Origin: an uncultured Oscillospiraceae bacterium
GTDB taxonomy: Bacteria; Bacillota; Clostridia; Oscillospirales; Acutalibacteraceae
DNA: 64,000 nt
Assembly: GCA_900541905.1 (NCBI GenBank)
Contig: UQLQ01000005.1
Span: forward strand, 1-64,000
Direction of reading: 5' to 3'
Below the pieces are notes generated by a model. It searched no databases. It had not been told where the DNA came from and saw nothing but the letters and a program-made list of their open reading frames with translations. Shown piece after piece: positions 8,633 to 16,536 of this stretch. Each line of letters starts with the position of its first letter. Within the stretch, counting starts at the first letter, position 1. The translations under genes were made by a program, and so were the position numbers.

Positions 8633-9826
8633 ATGTTGAAAAACAAAACAGTCTTGCTTTGCATTTCGGGAGGAATTGCTGCTTATAAAATGGCACATGT
8701 TGCAAGTGCGTTAAAAAAGCAGCATTGTAATGTTCATGTTATTATGACCGAAAATGCAACCAATTTTATTACTCCTATTACGTTTGAGGAGCTAACAGGA
8801 AATAAATGTGTGGTTCATACCTTTGACAGAAATTTTCAGCATAATGTGGAGCATGTGGCATTGGCGAAACAGGCAGATGTCTGTTTGATTGCTCCTGCAA
8901 CCGCCAATGTAATTGCAAAGTTGGCACATGGACTTGCAGACGATATGTTAACCACTACAGTTTTGGCGTGCAGATGTCCTAAGATTGTGGCTCCTGCTAT
9001 GAATACGGCTATGTTTGAAAATCCGATTACACAAGATAATATAGAAACATTGCAGTCTTACGGCTTTACCGTCATTCCTCCTGCCGAAGGATATTTAGCC
9101 TGCGGAGACGTTGGTGCCGGTAAATTACCGGAACCCGATGTTCTATTGGAATATATTTATCAAGAAATTGCTTTTCCAAAAGATATGAAAGGACTTCGTG
9201 TGTTGGTGACAGCAGGTCCCACGCAGGAAGCCATTGACCCCGTACGATATATTTCCAATCATTCTACGGGAAAAATGGGGTATGCCATTGCCAAAGTTGC
9301 TGCGCGTCGAGGTGCTCATGTAACTCTGGTAACAGGAAAAACACATTTACAGCCCCCCATGTTTGTAGATGTTGTTCCCGTTATTAGTGCGGATGACATG
9401 TTTCAGGCAGTGGTCAGCCGTCATTTAGAGCAGGATATCATCATTAAGGCTGCAGCGGTTGCAGATTATAAACCTACAACTTGTTATACGCAAAAAGTGA
9501 AAAAGAGTACGGAAGATATGACGCTTTCTTTAACACGTACACAGGATATTCTGGCATATTTGGGTGCTCATCGGAAAGAAGGACAATTTTTATGCGGTTT
9601 TTCAATGGAAACCGAACGTATGCTGGAGTATGCACATGGAAAATTGGAAAGAAAATTAATTGATATGATTGTAGCTAATAATGTGACAGAAGCAGGTGCC
9701 GGTTTTGGAACGGCAACCAATATTGTAACATTGGTTACCAAAGCAGAAGAGCAGGCTCTTCCTTTACAAAGCAAAGAAGAAGTTGCAGCCAACTTATTGG
9801 ACGCGATTATGAAGGCAAGAACATAA
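8633..9826 (+). CDS. coaBC: Bifunctional phosphopantothenoylcysteine decarboxylase/synthetase CoaBC
   Basis: Converts 4'-phosphopantothenate and cysteine to 4'-phosphopantetheine in CoA synthesis. N-terminal flavoprotein decarboxylase (about 1-180): CISGGIAAYK, FDRNFQHNVEH with the active-site histidine, the substrate-clamp motif PAMNTAMFENP, and a cysteine in YLACGDVGAGKL. C-terminal synthetase (about 185-397): VTAGPTQEAIDPVRYISN and the later AVADYKP. GGAAAGG sits 10 nt before ATG 8633 but only 1 nt before an in-frame ATG at 8624, so 8633 is preferred; the difference is three residues. It faces away from coaX, so both halves of early CoA synthesis flank one promoter region. Confidence 0.95.
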   Translation: MLKNKTVLLCISGGIAAYKMAHVASALKKQHCNVHVIMTENATNFITPITFEELTGNKCVVHTFDRNFQHNVEHVALAKQADVCLIAPATANVIAKLAHGLADDMLTTTVLACRCPKIVAPAMNTAMFENPITQDNIETLQSYGFTVIPPAEGYLACGDVGAGKLPEPDVLLEYIYQEIAFPKDMKGLRVLVTAGPTQEAIDPVRYISNHSTGKMGYAIAKVAARRGAHVTLVTGKTHLQPPMFVDVVPVISADDMFQAVVSRHLEQDIIIKAAAVADYKPTTCYTQKVKKSTEDMTLSLTRTQDILAYLGAHRKEGQFLCGFSMETERMLEYAHGKLERKLIDMIVANNVTEAGAGFGTATNIVTLVTKAEEQALPLQSKEEVAANLLDAIMKART

Positions 9827-9859
9827 GATTCCGTTAAATACAGAAGGTGTAGAAAAAAG

Positions 9860-9910
9860 AAGCCCTTTCCCTTTGATACAGTATTCCGTATCGTGGGAAA
9901 GGGCTTTGTT
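9860..9910. terminator. Bidirectional terminator between coaBC and the DUF4363 gene
   Basis: AAGCCCTTTCCC/GGGAAAGGGCTT stem (9860-9871 and 9895-9906) with an inner GATAC/GTATC helix. The A-run at the left edge acts as a U-tract for the minus-strand gene. Confidence 0.8.
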
Positions 9911-9948
9911 ATTTCAACAGAGTGTTTGGGCAACTCTGATGAAAGCGG

Positions 9949-10329
9949 TTATAAAATATTTTGTATATAAGGCAGTTCTGCTTCATTCAAATGTTGAACC
10001 ATCTCAATGATGCGGTTACATTCTGCTTGAATATCCGCTTCTTCTCCTAATTCTATAAAAGCCGGCAACGCTGCCAAAGAGCGGTCAATTTCTTCCAGCT
10101 GCATATGAGACATAAATGTACACAATACCGCATGGTGGTTTTGCCATTTTTCTCCTGCCTGTCTGCTGAGTGTAAGCGCTGTATCTTTATCATCTTGCAG
10201 AGAAGTATCGGCAATTTGTGCAATATCTTGTGTGATAGAAGTTGTAATGGATTGGGTGGAAATGACTGCCAAAGTACATATTGTAATTAAGACTGCCAGT
10301 AGTCCTGCAGCGGCCCAAAGTCTGTTCAT
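9949..10329 (-). CDS. DUF4363 family membrane-anchored protein
   Basis: A 126-residue protein with one N-terminal hydrophobic segment (LWAAAGLLAVLITICTLAVI, about residues 4-23) and a helical extracytoplasmic domain that holds the paired tryptophan/histidine stretch GEKWQNHHAVL. It fits DUF4363, a small family found in spore-formers next to DUF421 genes. The ATG overlaps the stop of the DUF421 gene by 4 nt (ATGA), so the two are translationally coupled. Function unknown; a role in spore membranes is inferred from the company it keeps. Confidence 0.75.
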   Translation of the reverse strand: MNRLWAAAGLLAVLITICTLAVISTQSITTSITQDIAQIADTSLQDDKDTALTLSRQAGEKWQNHHAVLCTFMSHMQLEEIDRSLAALPAFIELGEEADIQAECNRIIEMVQHLNEAELPYIQNIL

Positions 10330-11009
10330 ACAACGGATCCTTTCGCTTTTTCAATGATTTTATATTCACCGCTTTTATTCGCAGTCATAATAAAAACATC
10401 CTGTATCTCATAGTGTTCCTGTTTTAAAATTTGATATACCCATTGTGTATCTTTTTCACATAATTTTAAAGAAAAATCAGATATTTCACCGTCACTGATA
10501 ATAACAGTTTCAATTCCTTTATCCGGAACATGTAATTGCAACATTTCTGCAGATACCGTGTCTTTTTCAGGTTTTTTAATTACACTGATTTTTCCGTTTG
10601 TTTCCATAATTGCATAAGCAACATCTTGTAAAGAAAAAACATCTTTTTGCCGTAATTGTTCAAATAAATCTTCAATGGTAATACGTAACCTGCGCATTTG
10701 TTTTTGGTCGACTTTCCCATCATTAATTAAGATAATAGGACTGCCGCATACAGCTTTTCGAAATCCGGAATGTTTTACCATTAATGCGGATACAACAATT
10801 TCTGCAATCACTAAAACGGCAATTGGTACAATACCACTTACCAAAGGCTGTGCGGTATCTTGCATTGGAATGGCGGCGATATCAGAAATGAGCAATGTTA
10901 CAACCAATTCAGATGTTTGTAATTCGCTGATTTGACGTTTTCCCATAATGCGGATTGCAAGTATGATAAAAGTATATAATAAAGCTGCACGAATAATGGA
11001 AATAATCAC
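10326..11009 (-). CDS. DUF421 (YetF-like) membrane protein
   Basis: A 227-residue YetF/YdfS/YrbG-type protein. Three N-terminal transmembrane helices are followed by two small alpha/beta modules; IRIMGKRQISELQTSELVV is the DUF421 signature. B. subtilis relatives are spore inner-membrane proteins, and a DUF421 protein (2Duf) raises spore heat resistance. The start is GTG 11009 after GGTGAT. It sits beside the GerA operon and is coupled to a DUF4363 gene, so a spore membrane role is likely though not shown here. Confidence 0.85.
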   Translation of the reverse strand: MIISIIRAALLYTFIILAIRIMGKRQISELQTSELVVTLLISDIAAIPMQDTAQPLVSGIVPIAVLVIAEIVVSALMVKHSGFRKAVCGSPIILINDGKVDQKQMRRLRITIEDLFEQLRQKDVFSLQDVAYAIMETNGKISVIKKPEKDTVSAEMLQLHVPDKGIETVIISDGEISDFSLKLCEKDTQWVYQILKQEHYEIQDVFIMTANKSGEYKIIEKAKGSVV

Positions 11010-11162
11010 AATCTATCACCCAATTTCTCATTTAATGTTAAGTATGGTACGCTTTTGAATTTTTTATACAATAAACCTACTTTGTATGGTTATTTTTTCT
11101 TTTTCTTAAGAAGATTTTTATTTTATGTTTGCATAATTCACAAGTTGGATAAAAAAGAGCAA

Positions 11163-11237
11163 TTGCAAAGTGGTAAGTTGCTTTTGCAAAATAGCAGTTG
11201 GTTTAGTTTTGGATTTGATTCTGGTAAAATTTATATA
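11163..11237 (+). promoter_or_regulatory. Promoter with upstream inverted repeat ahead of the XRE genes
   Basis: TTGGAT (11209-11214), 17-bp spacer and TATATA (11232-11237). Just upstream, TTGCAAA (11163-11169) and TTTGCAA (11183-11189) form a spaced inverted repeat that could be an operator. Confidence 0.35.
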
Positions 11238-11268
11238 AGCGAATAGCCAGAATATGGGGGAAATTGAG

Positions 11269-11493
11269 ATGGATATATCCTATGTCGAACTGCATAGAAA
11301 GTTAGGAATCAATGTAGCGTATTATAGAAAATTAAAAGGTTTAACCCAAATAGAATTAGCAGAAATGATACAAAAAAGTCGTACATACGTCAGCCAGCTT
11401 GAGGCCCCTCAAATGACGGTTAATATGACAATAGATGTGTTATTCAAAATAGCAGAGGTTCTTGAGGTACATCCTGCAAGACTGTTGGAGTGA
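11269..11493 (+). CDS. Small XRE-family helix-turn-helix regulator
   Basis: A 74-residue Cro/CI-type HTH protein that is almost only the DNA-binding domain. GLTQIELAEMI is helix 2 and SRTYVSQLE the recognition helix. The usual helix 4 (LFKIAEVLEVHPARLLE) ends the protein, so there is no separate sensor domain. ATG 11269 is used because GGGGGA lies 8 nt upstream; an in-frame ATG at 11254 overlaps that site. It is followed 30 bp later by a second XRE gene. Confidence 0.85.
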   Translation: MDISYVELHRKLGINVAYYRKLKGLTQIELAEMIQKSRTYVSQLEAPQMTVNMTIDVLFKIAEVLEVHPARLLE

Positions 11494-11523
11494 ACTTGTA
11501 CATAAGAGAGGCGGAATGATGCG

Positions 11524-11781
11524 ATGAAAATCTACAAAAATACAGAAGATTTATCTTTGGGAGAAAGAATAAAATATTTAAGAAAAGAAAACAACTTGTT
11601 GCAGGAAGACGTTACTGCTGCACTCGGAGTTTGCCGTTCTACTTGCTCCCATTATGAACGTGGATTTTCTATACCAAGCATTTCCAAATCCATGAAACTG
11701 GCTGAAGTGTTTCATACCAGTATCAGCTATTTATTAACAGGGAAACCTGATAAAAATGTCGATAAAGGTAAAAAGAAATAG
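11524..11781 (+). CDS. Second small XRE-family helix-turn-helix regulator
   Basis: An 85-residue HTH_3 protein: SLGERIKYLRKENNLLQEDV then the recognition region VCRSTCSHYERGFSIPS, and a basic tail DKNVDKGKKK. It contains two cysteines in the recognition region (VCRSTC), which is unusual but could be incidental. AGAGGCGG precedes the ATG. It forms a two-gene unit with the preceding XRE gene, closed by a strong terminator. Targets unknown; neighbouring germination genes are candidates. Confidence 0.85.
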   Translation: MKIYKNTEDLSLGERIKYLRKENNLLQEDVTAALGVCRSTCSHYERGFSIPSISKSMKLAEVFHTSISYLLTGKPDKNVDKGKKK

Positions 11782-11784
11782 TTA

Positions 11785-11816
11785 AAAAAGAGCAAGCTGA
11801 AAAGCTTGCTCTTTTT
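11785..11816 (+). terminator. Intrinsic terminator after the XRE pair
   Basis: AAAAAGAGCAAGCT/AGCTTGCTCTTTTT stem with a GAAA tetraloop and a T-run. Confidence 0.92.
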
Positions 11817-11905
11817 AATTTATGAAATGAAAAAGTTGAATAAAATTGGCAATTTCAGTGAAAAGTATAAAGTAAACACTTGGAAAACAGAATGGAGGAA
11901 ACAGA

Positions 11906-13390
11906 TTGAGCAGGCAAGAAAAACAACAAGATAATATTCCGCAAAAAATTTCCTCTTCACTATTGGAAAACTTAGTTTACTTGCGCAAACAATTTGACGG
12001 AAGTATGGATTTTATCATCCGTCAGTTTAATATTGAAGGGACAAAAGCGGCATTAATTACAATTGATAATTTAATTGACAAACAAACCATTGCCGAAAGT
12101 ATTTTAAATCCAATTCGAAGAGCTAAATTGAGTCATTTAAACGGCATGGAAAAGATGAAAGAAATTCGAGATAACATACTGACAACCGTAGACCAAGAGC
12201 AGATGGTGGAATTTGATAGCTTATTGACCAAATTAATGAGTGGTTTTGCAATGTTGGCAATAGACGGCTGCGATTTTATGCTTTCTATCGGCGTTCAAAG
12301 TTTCGCTTACAGGAGTATTAGTGAACCCAGCAACGAAGTGGTACAGAGAGGGTCCAGAGAAAGTTTTGTGGAACCGTTTGTTATTAATATTTCTATGATA
12401 CGCCGCCGTATGAAAACACCAAAATTAAAATTTGAGCGTATGCAGATTCAATCAGAGAGTAAAACGGATGTTTGTTTGTGTTATTTAAGAGATAAGGTAT
12501 CTCCTCAAATATTAAAACAATTAAAAAATAATATCAGTAAAATCAAATTGGAAACGGTCATGGCCTCAGGATATATTGCTCCGTTCATTGAACGCAGAGG
12601 ATTGTTTAATGGGGTAGGGGTATCTGAAAGACCGGATACCGTGTGTGGAAAAATTAGTGAAGGAAGAATTGCCATTATAGTTGACGGTACGCCGAATGTA
12701 TTGATTGTACCGCATTTGTTTATTGAAAATTTTCAAACGTTCGATGATTATGCAACTCGTCCTTTTTTTGCAACTTTTACGCGTTGGCTGAAAGTATTTG
12801 CGTTTTTCCTGTCTATTTTTCTGCCGGGATTTTATGTTGCCAGCGGAACCTTTCATCCTGAATTTTTACCTCAGGTTTTATTAACAAAAGTCGTACAAGC
12901 CCAGTCTGAAACACCATTTTCTCTTATGATTGAATGTATTATGATTCACATTATATATGAAATTTTAAGGGAAGCCGGCCTAAGAGTACCAAAACCCTTG
13001 GGACATGCAGTGAGTATTGTAGGCGGTTTGGTCATTGGAGAAGCTGCCGTACAATCCGGTTTGGTAGGTCCTCCAACGTTAATGGTCATTGCGTTAACGG
13101 CAATTTCTTCTTATGTAGTGCCGAGTCTATATGAACAAACCGCTATTTTACGTTTGATATTTATTATTATTGGAGGAACTCTGGGATTTTGGGGAATTAC
13201 ATTAGGTTTCTGTGCGATTTTAATCAGCTTATGTTCAGAAAGTATTTACAAGATTCCGTTTTCTGCTCCGCTTTCTCCATTTAATTTGAGAAGTATGCGG
13301 GATGTTGCAATACGTGCCAGCTGGAAAATACTTCGTAAAGATGTAGAAAAAATACAAAATATGCCGGGCTCCAATGTAAAAAAGAAATGA
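11906..13390 (+). CDS. Spore germination receptor A subunit (GerAA/GerKA family)
   Basis: A 494-residue A subunit of a nutrient germinant receptor in the spore inner membrane. A long soluble N-terminal domain (to about 290) includes FDGSMDFIIRQF and IAIIVDGTPNVLIVPHLF, typical of the family. Four to six membrane helices follow, with FLPGFYVA and AVSIVGGLVIGEAAVQ. The start is TTG 11906, 5 nt after GGAGGAA. It is the first gene of a complete A-B-C operon. These receptors are usually forespore genes under sigma-G, but I could not fit a convincing sigma-G promoter here. The germinant is unknown. Confidence 0.94.
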   Translation: MSRQEKQQDNIPQKISSSLLENLVYLRKQFDGSMDFIIRQFNIEGTKAALITIDNLIDKQTIAESILNPIRRAKLSHLNGMEKMKEIRDNILTTVDQEQMVEFDSLLTKLMSGFAMLAIDGCDFMLSIGVQSFAYRSISEPSNEVVQRGSRESFVEPFVINISMIRRRMKTPKLKFERMQIQSESKTDVCLCYLRDKVSPQILKQLKNNISKIKLETVMASGYIAPFIERRGLFNGVGVSERPDTVCGKISEGRIAIIVDGTPNVLIVPHLFIENFQTFDDYATRPFFATFTRWLKVFAFFLSIFLPGFYVASGTFHPEFLPQVLLTKVVQAQSETPFSLMIECIMIHIIYEILREAGLRVPKPLGHAVSIVGGLVIGEAAVQSGLVGPPTLMVIALTAISSYVVPSLYEQTAILRLIFIIIGGTLGFWGITLGFCAILISLCSESIYKIPFSAPLSPFNLRSMRDVAIRASWKILRKDVEKIQNMPGSNVKKK

Positions 13391-13400
13391 GGCGTTTTTC

Positions 13401-14534
13401 ATGAGCAGAAAATGTTTAATCAGTGCAGGCCAATTATTTAGTTTGCTGCTGGTCAGCAGCTTAATTATAATGGTCACTACCAACAGCACATGGACAGGCG
13501 GAGGAGATTTTCTTGATAACATTATTTCATGTGCCATTGCGTTTGCAGTAAACTTTATTGCAGTTATTCCGCTGGGATTGCTATACCGCAGAAAACCTAC
13601 CATGAACATTTTGGATCATGGTTATCATTTAACCGGTTGGTTTGGTACAGTAATTGCATTATTTTATGGTTTATACTTTCTTACCATAGATTGTTATTAT
13701 TTATCTGTGTTTCAGGTATTTAATGCAAATATGATTGAACCTGAAATGCCGTCTTGGTTAATCGTAATTGCTGTACTGGTTGTGGCAGTATATGCAGCTT
13801 GGAAAGGTGTGGAATCCATTTCAAGAACTTCTGTTTTTATTTTGGTCATGCTGCTTATTGGTTTTCTTTTTATTTTGGTTACTTCCATTCCGCAAGTAAA
13901 ATCAGAAAATTTTAAGCCGCTGTTATATAACGGTTGGGACCAAACAATACAAAGTACCATGTTATTTCTGGGCAGAAGTACAGGTATTGCCACATTAGCT
14001 ATTTTACTGCCTGCAACAAAAGGAAACAAAACAATTGGTTTTACCGTTTGGAATGTAGTCACTTATTTGCTAATGAGCATTATTATAGTGATTATGGTAG
14101 GTGTTCTTGGTAATGCAATACAAACACAAATGTTTCCAATGCACACCTTAGCAGCAATATCAGGTATTGGTCCGTTTCAGCGTATGGATTCCATTTTTTT
14201 GGGCATTTGGCTTATGGGTGTTTTTATTAAAATATCCATTGATTTATATTTGTTCGGCAGTTGCATGCAGCGTGTATTTCATATCAAACATGGTGGATTT
14301 TTTATCATAGGAGGCGCAGTTGCGGTTGGTATTATATCTGTACTCATTACCAAATCAGTTGCGTTGCAGCATCTATTTTTTGATGTATACCTGTTGGCTC
14401 CGCTGACTTTATTTGCATCTTTTGTAATACCGCTGATTTTATTATTAATAGATACCATCAAATGCAAAAATAAAACGATTCGACGTATGGAAGAAACGTT
14501 GGAGGTGCAACATGAAAACAGCGCGTTGGATTAA
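13401..14534 (+). CDS. Spore germination receptor B subunit, permease-like (GerAB/GerKB family)
   Basis: A 377-residue polytopic protein of the amino acid-polyamine-cation (APC) superfamily, spore germination branch. About ten hydrophobic helices start with ISAGQLFSLLLVSSLIIM. B subunits carry the germinant-binding pocket. It starts 10 bp after the A-subunit gene behind GAGGCG, and its 3' end overlaps the C-subunit gene by 23 bp, so the three are coupled. Ligand specificity cannot be read. Confidence 0.92.
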   Translation: MSRKCLISAGQLFSLLLVSSLIIMVTTNSTWTGGGDFLDNIISCAIAFAVNFIAVIPLGLLYRRKPTMNILDHGYHLTGWFGTVIALFYGLYFLTIDCYYLSVFQVFNANMIEPEMPSWLIVIAVLVVAVYAAWKGVESISRTSVFILVMLLIGFLFILVTSIPQVKSENFKPLLYNGWDQTIQSTMLFLGRSTGIATLAILLPATKGNKTIGFTVWNVVTYLLMSIIIVIMVGVLGNAIQTQMFPMHTLAAISGIGPFQRMDSIFLGIWLMGVFIKISIDLYLFGSCMQRVFHIKHGGFFIIGGAVAVGIISVLITKSVALQHLFFDVYLLAPLTLFASFVIPLILLLIDTIKCKNKTIRRMEETLEVQHENSALD

Positions 14535-15630
14535 ATATATACTTGCGATGCTACTGACAGTCAGTTGTTTTGTTTCCCTGACCGCTTGTTCTTTTGGAAG
14601 TGACATTAGTAAAAAGATGATGATACAGGGAATCGGAATTGACAAAGACGAGGAAGGATATTTGGTTTCTGTCCATTATTTACGTTCGGGTGAAGAAGTT
14701 AAAATGGACTTTATACAATCCCAAGGTACTACTGTATATGAAGCATTGCAAAATTTAACGCTGCAAACAGGGCTGATACCCACGTATTCTCACAATGCTA
14801 TGGTAGTGTTCAGCAAAGAATGTGCACAGGAAGGTCTGACCAATGTTTTTGACTTTTTTATTCGCTATCATGAAACAAGACCGACTGTAGATTTGTTTGT
14901 AGCTCAGGATAGAGCCGAGACATTGTTTCAACTGCAAAGTGAAGGGCAATATGCATTGGCTACACAGGCAAAATCTTTTGCAGAGGCAGACAGTGCTACC
15001 AATAAATTTGCAGGTTCTACGGTGTTGGATGTTGCCAATCGAATGTCGTCAGAATATAATGCGTTTGCATTGCCCGAATTAGCCATTGTAGATGAACATG
15101 TACAATTGGGTAATACAGCATACTTCAGAGACAATCAATTAATCGGATATTTTAACAGAGAGCAAAGCAGAGGATATGTAGCTGCTGTTTATACCATCCG
15201 AAACGGGGTAATGGTTTTGGATATTCCGGATATTGGTACAATCAGCTTAAAGCTGGAGAATACGAGCAGCAAAATAACGGCAGATTTGATAGATGATGTA
15301 CCTCATTTTCAAATAGACGTATCCTGTAAAGCATATATATCGGAAATCAATCAGGATTTAAGAAAAAAATTGTCGCTGGATGTTTATGAGAAATTTGAAA
15401 CAGCTTTGAATGAAACATTAAAATTGCAAATAGAAAGTGCGATTGAACAAGCAGTAATCAGAGATAATACTGATATTTTCAACTTTGATGTGGCATTACA
15501 GCAGCAACAAACAGAGTATTGGAAAGTACACCGAGATTCATGGGCACAAGAACTTACAAAAATAAAATACACGGTCAACGTGACATCGTCCGTTGACCGT
15601 GTACAACAAGAAGCTAGTCCTGCATTTTAG
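14512..15630 (+). CDS. Spore germination receptor C subunit, Ger(x)C lipoprotein
   Basis: A 372-residue lipoprotein of the Ger(x)C family. The signal peptide ends in lipobox LTAC, with the lipidated cysteine at about residue 26. IQGIGIDKDEEGYLVSVHYL is the family's first domain, and the C-terminal domain ends before VHRDSWAQELTKIKYTVNV. It completes the operon. Its last 17 bp overlap tail-to-tail with the DUF1836 gene, and a hairpin that looks like that gene's terminator lies inside its coding sequence. Confidence 0.93.
   Translation: MKTARWIKYILAMLLTVSCFVSLTACSFGSDISKKMMIQGIGIDKDEEGYLVSVHYLRSGEEVKMDFIQSQGTTVYEALQNLTLQTGLIPTYSHNAMVVFSKECAQEGLTNVFDFFIRYHETRPTVDLFVAQDRAETLFQLQSEGQYALATQAKSFAEADSATNKFAGSTVLDVANRMSSEYNAFALPELAIVDEHVQLGNTAYFRDNQLIGYFNREQSRGYVAAVYTIRNGVMVLDIPDIGTISLKLENTSSKITADLIDDVPHFQIDVSCKAYISEINQDLRKKLSLDVYEKFETALNETLKLQIESAIEQAVIRDNTDIFNFDVALQQQQTEYWKVHRDSWAQELTKIKYTVNVTSSVDRVQQEASPAF
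15553..15602 (-). terminator. Terminator of the DUF1836 gene, embedded in the gerC-type coding sequence
   Basis: A 12-bp perfect stem ACACGGTCAACG/CGTTGACCGTGT (15569-15580 and 15591-15602). Read on the minus strand the hairpin is followed by ATTTTATTTTTG. It lies about 12 bp after the DUF1836 stop and within codons of the germination C-subunit gene. Confidence 0.7.
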
Positions 15631-16189
15631 CTTTCTCTTTTTTCTTATTGTGTTTTGGCGCATCTTCCTCTGCAAGTTCGCTTAGAATACGTTCTGCCGC
15701 AGTACGTCTTGCATTGGCTTCTATGGAAAGCTCTAAGGCAAGTTTTGTCAATGCATCTTTTCCTTCTTCCGCTGTTTGGTTAACACGCAAGCAAATGTCT
15801 TCTAAAACCTTTGCTTGCGTGATGCGAAATTGATCATAGAGTTCTGTTTTTGAAATGTGTTCGGTTAAAGATTTTAATAATTGAGAAATATCTTGAATGG
15901 ACAAAACTTGCTTTAACATGCATATCATAGTCAGCATGGCAAGATGTTCTTTCGAGTATTTTTTTTGTTCGGGACGTTCCAATACATTATCTTTCACGTA
16001 GTTATTGATCATGCTGGAAGTAAGCAAACGAGTATTTTCATTTCTTTCAAACAACTTTAGCTGCTTGTCCATATAAGTGATTACTTGATCCATGTATAAA
16101 TAAATTTCCGGCATTTTATCCCATGCAATCGCTTCAAATTTTCCAGTTTCTTCTGCCCATTTCTGAATTTGGTCAATGGCTTGCTCCAA
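15614..16189 (-). CDS. DUF1836 domain protein, probable regulator
   Basis: A soluble, helical protein of about 191 residues. MPEIYLYMDQVITYMDKQL matches the start of DUF1836, a Firmicutes family related to MerR-like winged helices. The C-terminus is basic (KHNKKKEKAKMQD). The frame is open to an ATG at 16234, but that codon has no ribosome binding site, whereas TTG 16189 follows AAAGGGGTG at workable spacing; I chose TTG. A repeat element whose right end carries TATAAT lies just upstream. The 3' end overlaps the germination operon. Regulatory role is family-based inference. Confidence 0.78.
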   Translation of the reverse strand: MEQAIDQIQKWAEETGKFEAIAWDKMPEIYLYMDQVITYMDKQLKLFERNENTRLLTSSMINNYVKDNVLERPEQKKYSKEHLAMLTMICMLKQVLSIQDISQLLKSLTEHISKTELYDQFRITQAKVLEDICLRVNQTAEEGKDALTKLALELSIEANARRTAAERILSELAEEDAPKHNKKKEKAKMQD

Positions 16190-16258
16190 AATATTATACA
16201 CCCCTTTCACAATAGTGATAGAACACTTTATCATATTATCATCTATATTCTTTATTTT

Positions 16259-16380
16259 TTATTATAACATAAAAGAAATTGCTGTGCAATTTTTAAACTA
16301 TAAACGCTAAAATGTTCTTGCCAACAATCAAAATTTTAATTTTGTAATTGTTGCAAGGTTGTTATCACATAAAAGAAATG
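16259..16380 (-). repeat. Third copy of the two-hairpin repeat, inverted
   Basis: Read on the minus strand it begins TGATAACAACCT, then hairpin 1 closed by CTTGC/GCAAG, then CAAGAACATTTTA, then hairpin 2 AAATTGC/GCAATTT, and ends TTTATGTTATAATAA. It aligns over its full length with the units at 5.12-5.31 kb. Bases 16371-16380 match the right end of another unit, so a tandem partner may have been lost. TATAAT (16266-16261) points into the DUF1836 gene. The rest of the gap up to 16536 shows only A/T-rich sequence and the 5' region of the helicase gene. Confidence 0.8.
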
Positions 16381-16536
16381 ATGATATATGTAATATGAAA
16401 TCGAAAGATATACCATAAGAATATATTTTTTTGTGACTTTTTCTCTGAGAAATTTGCTATTATTGTAAAAATGATGTACAATATACAGATATACAACGTT
16501 TTGTATTTACAATTTATATTTCTTGGCGGTGAATCC

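Noticed and set aside
11055..11246. 63-codon plus-strand ORF upstream of the XRE genes
   Set aside because: No ribosome binding site, unusual composition (poly-Phe), and it overlaps the XRE promoter region.
11837..11874. Possible sigma-G promoter before the germination operon (TGAATA then GTATAAA)
   Set aside because: The spacing is 22 bp and the -10 lacks CATA, so it does not meet the sigma-G pattern closely enough to report as a feature.
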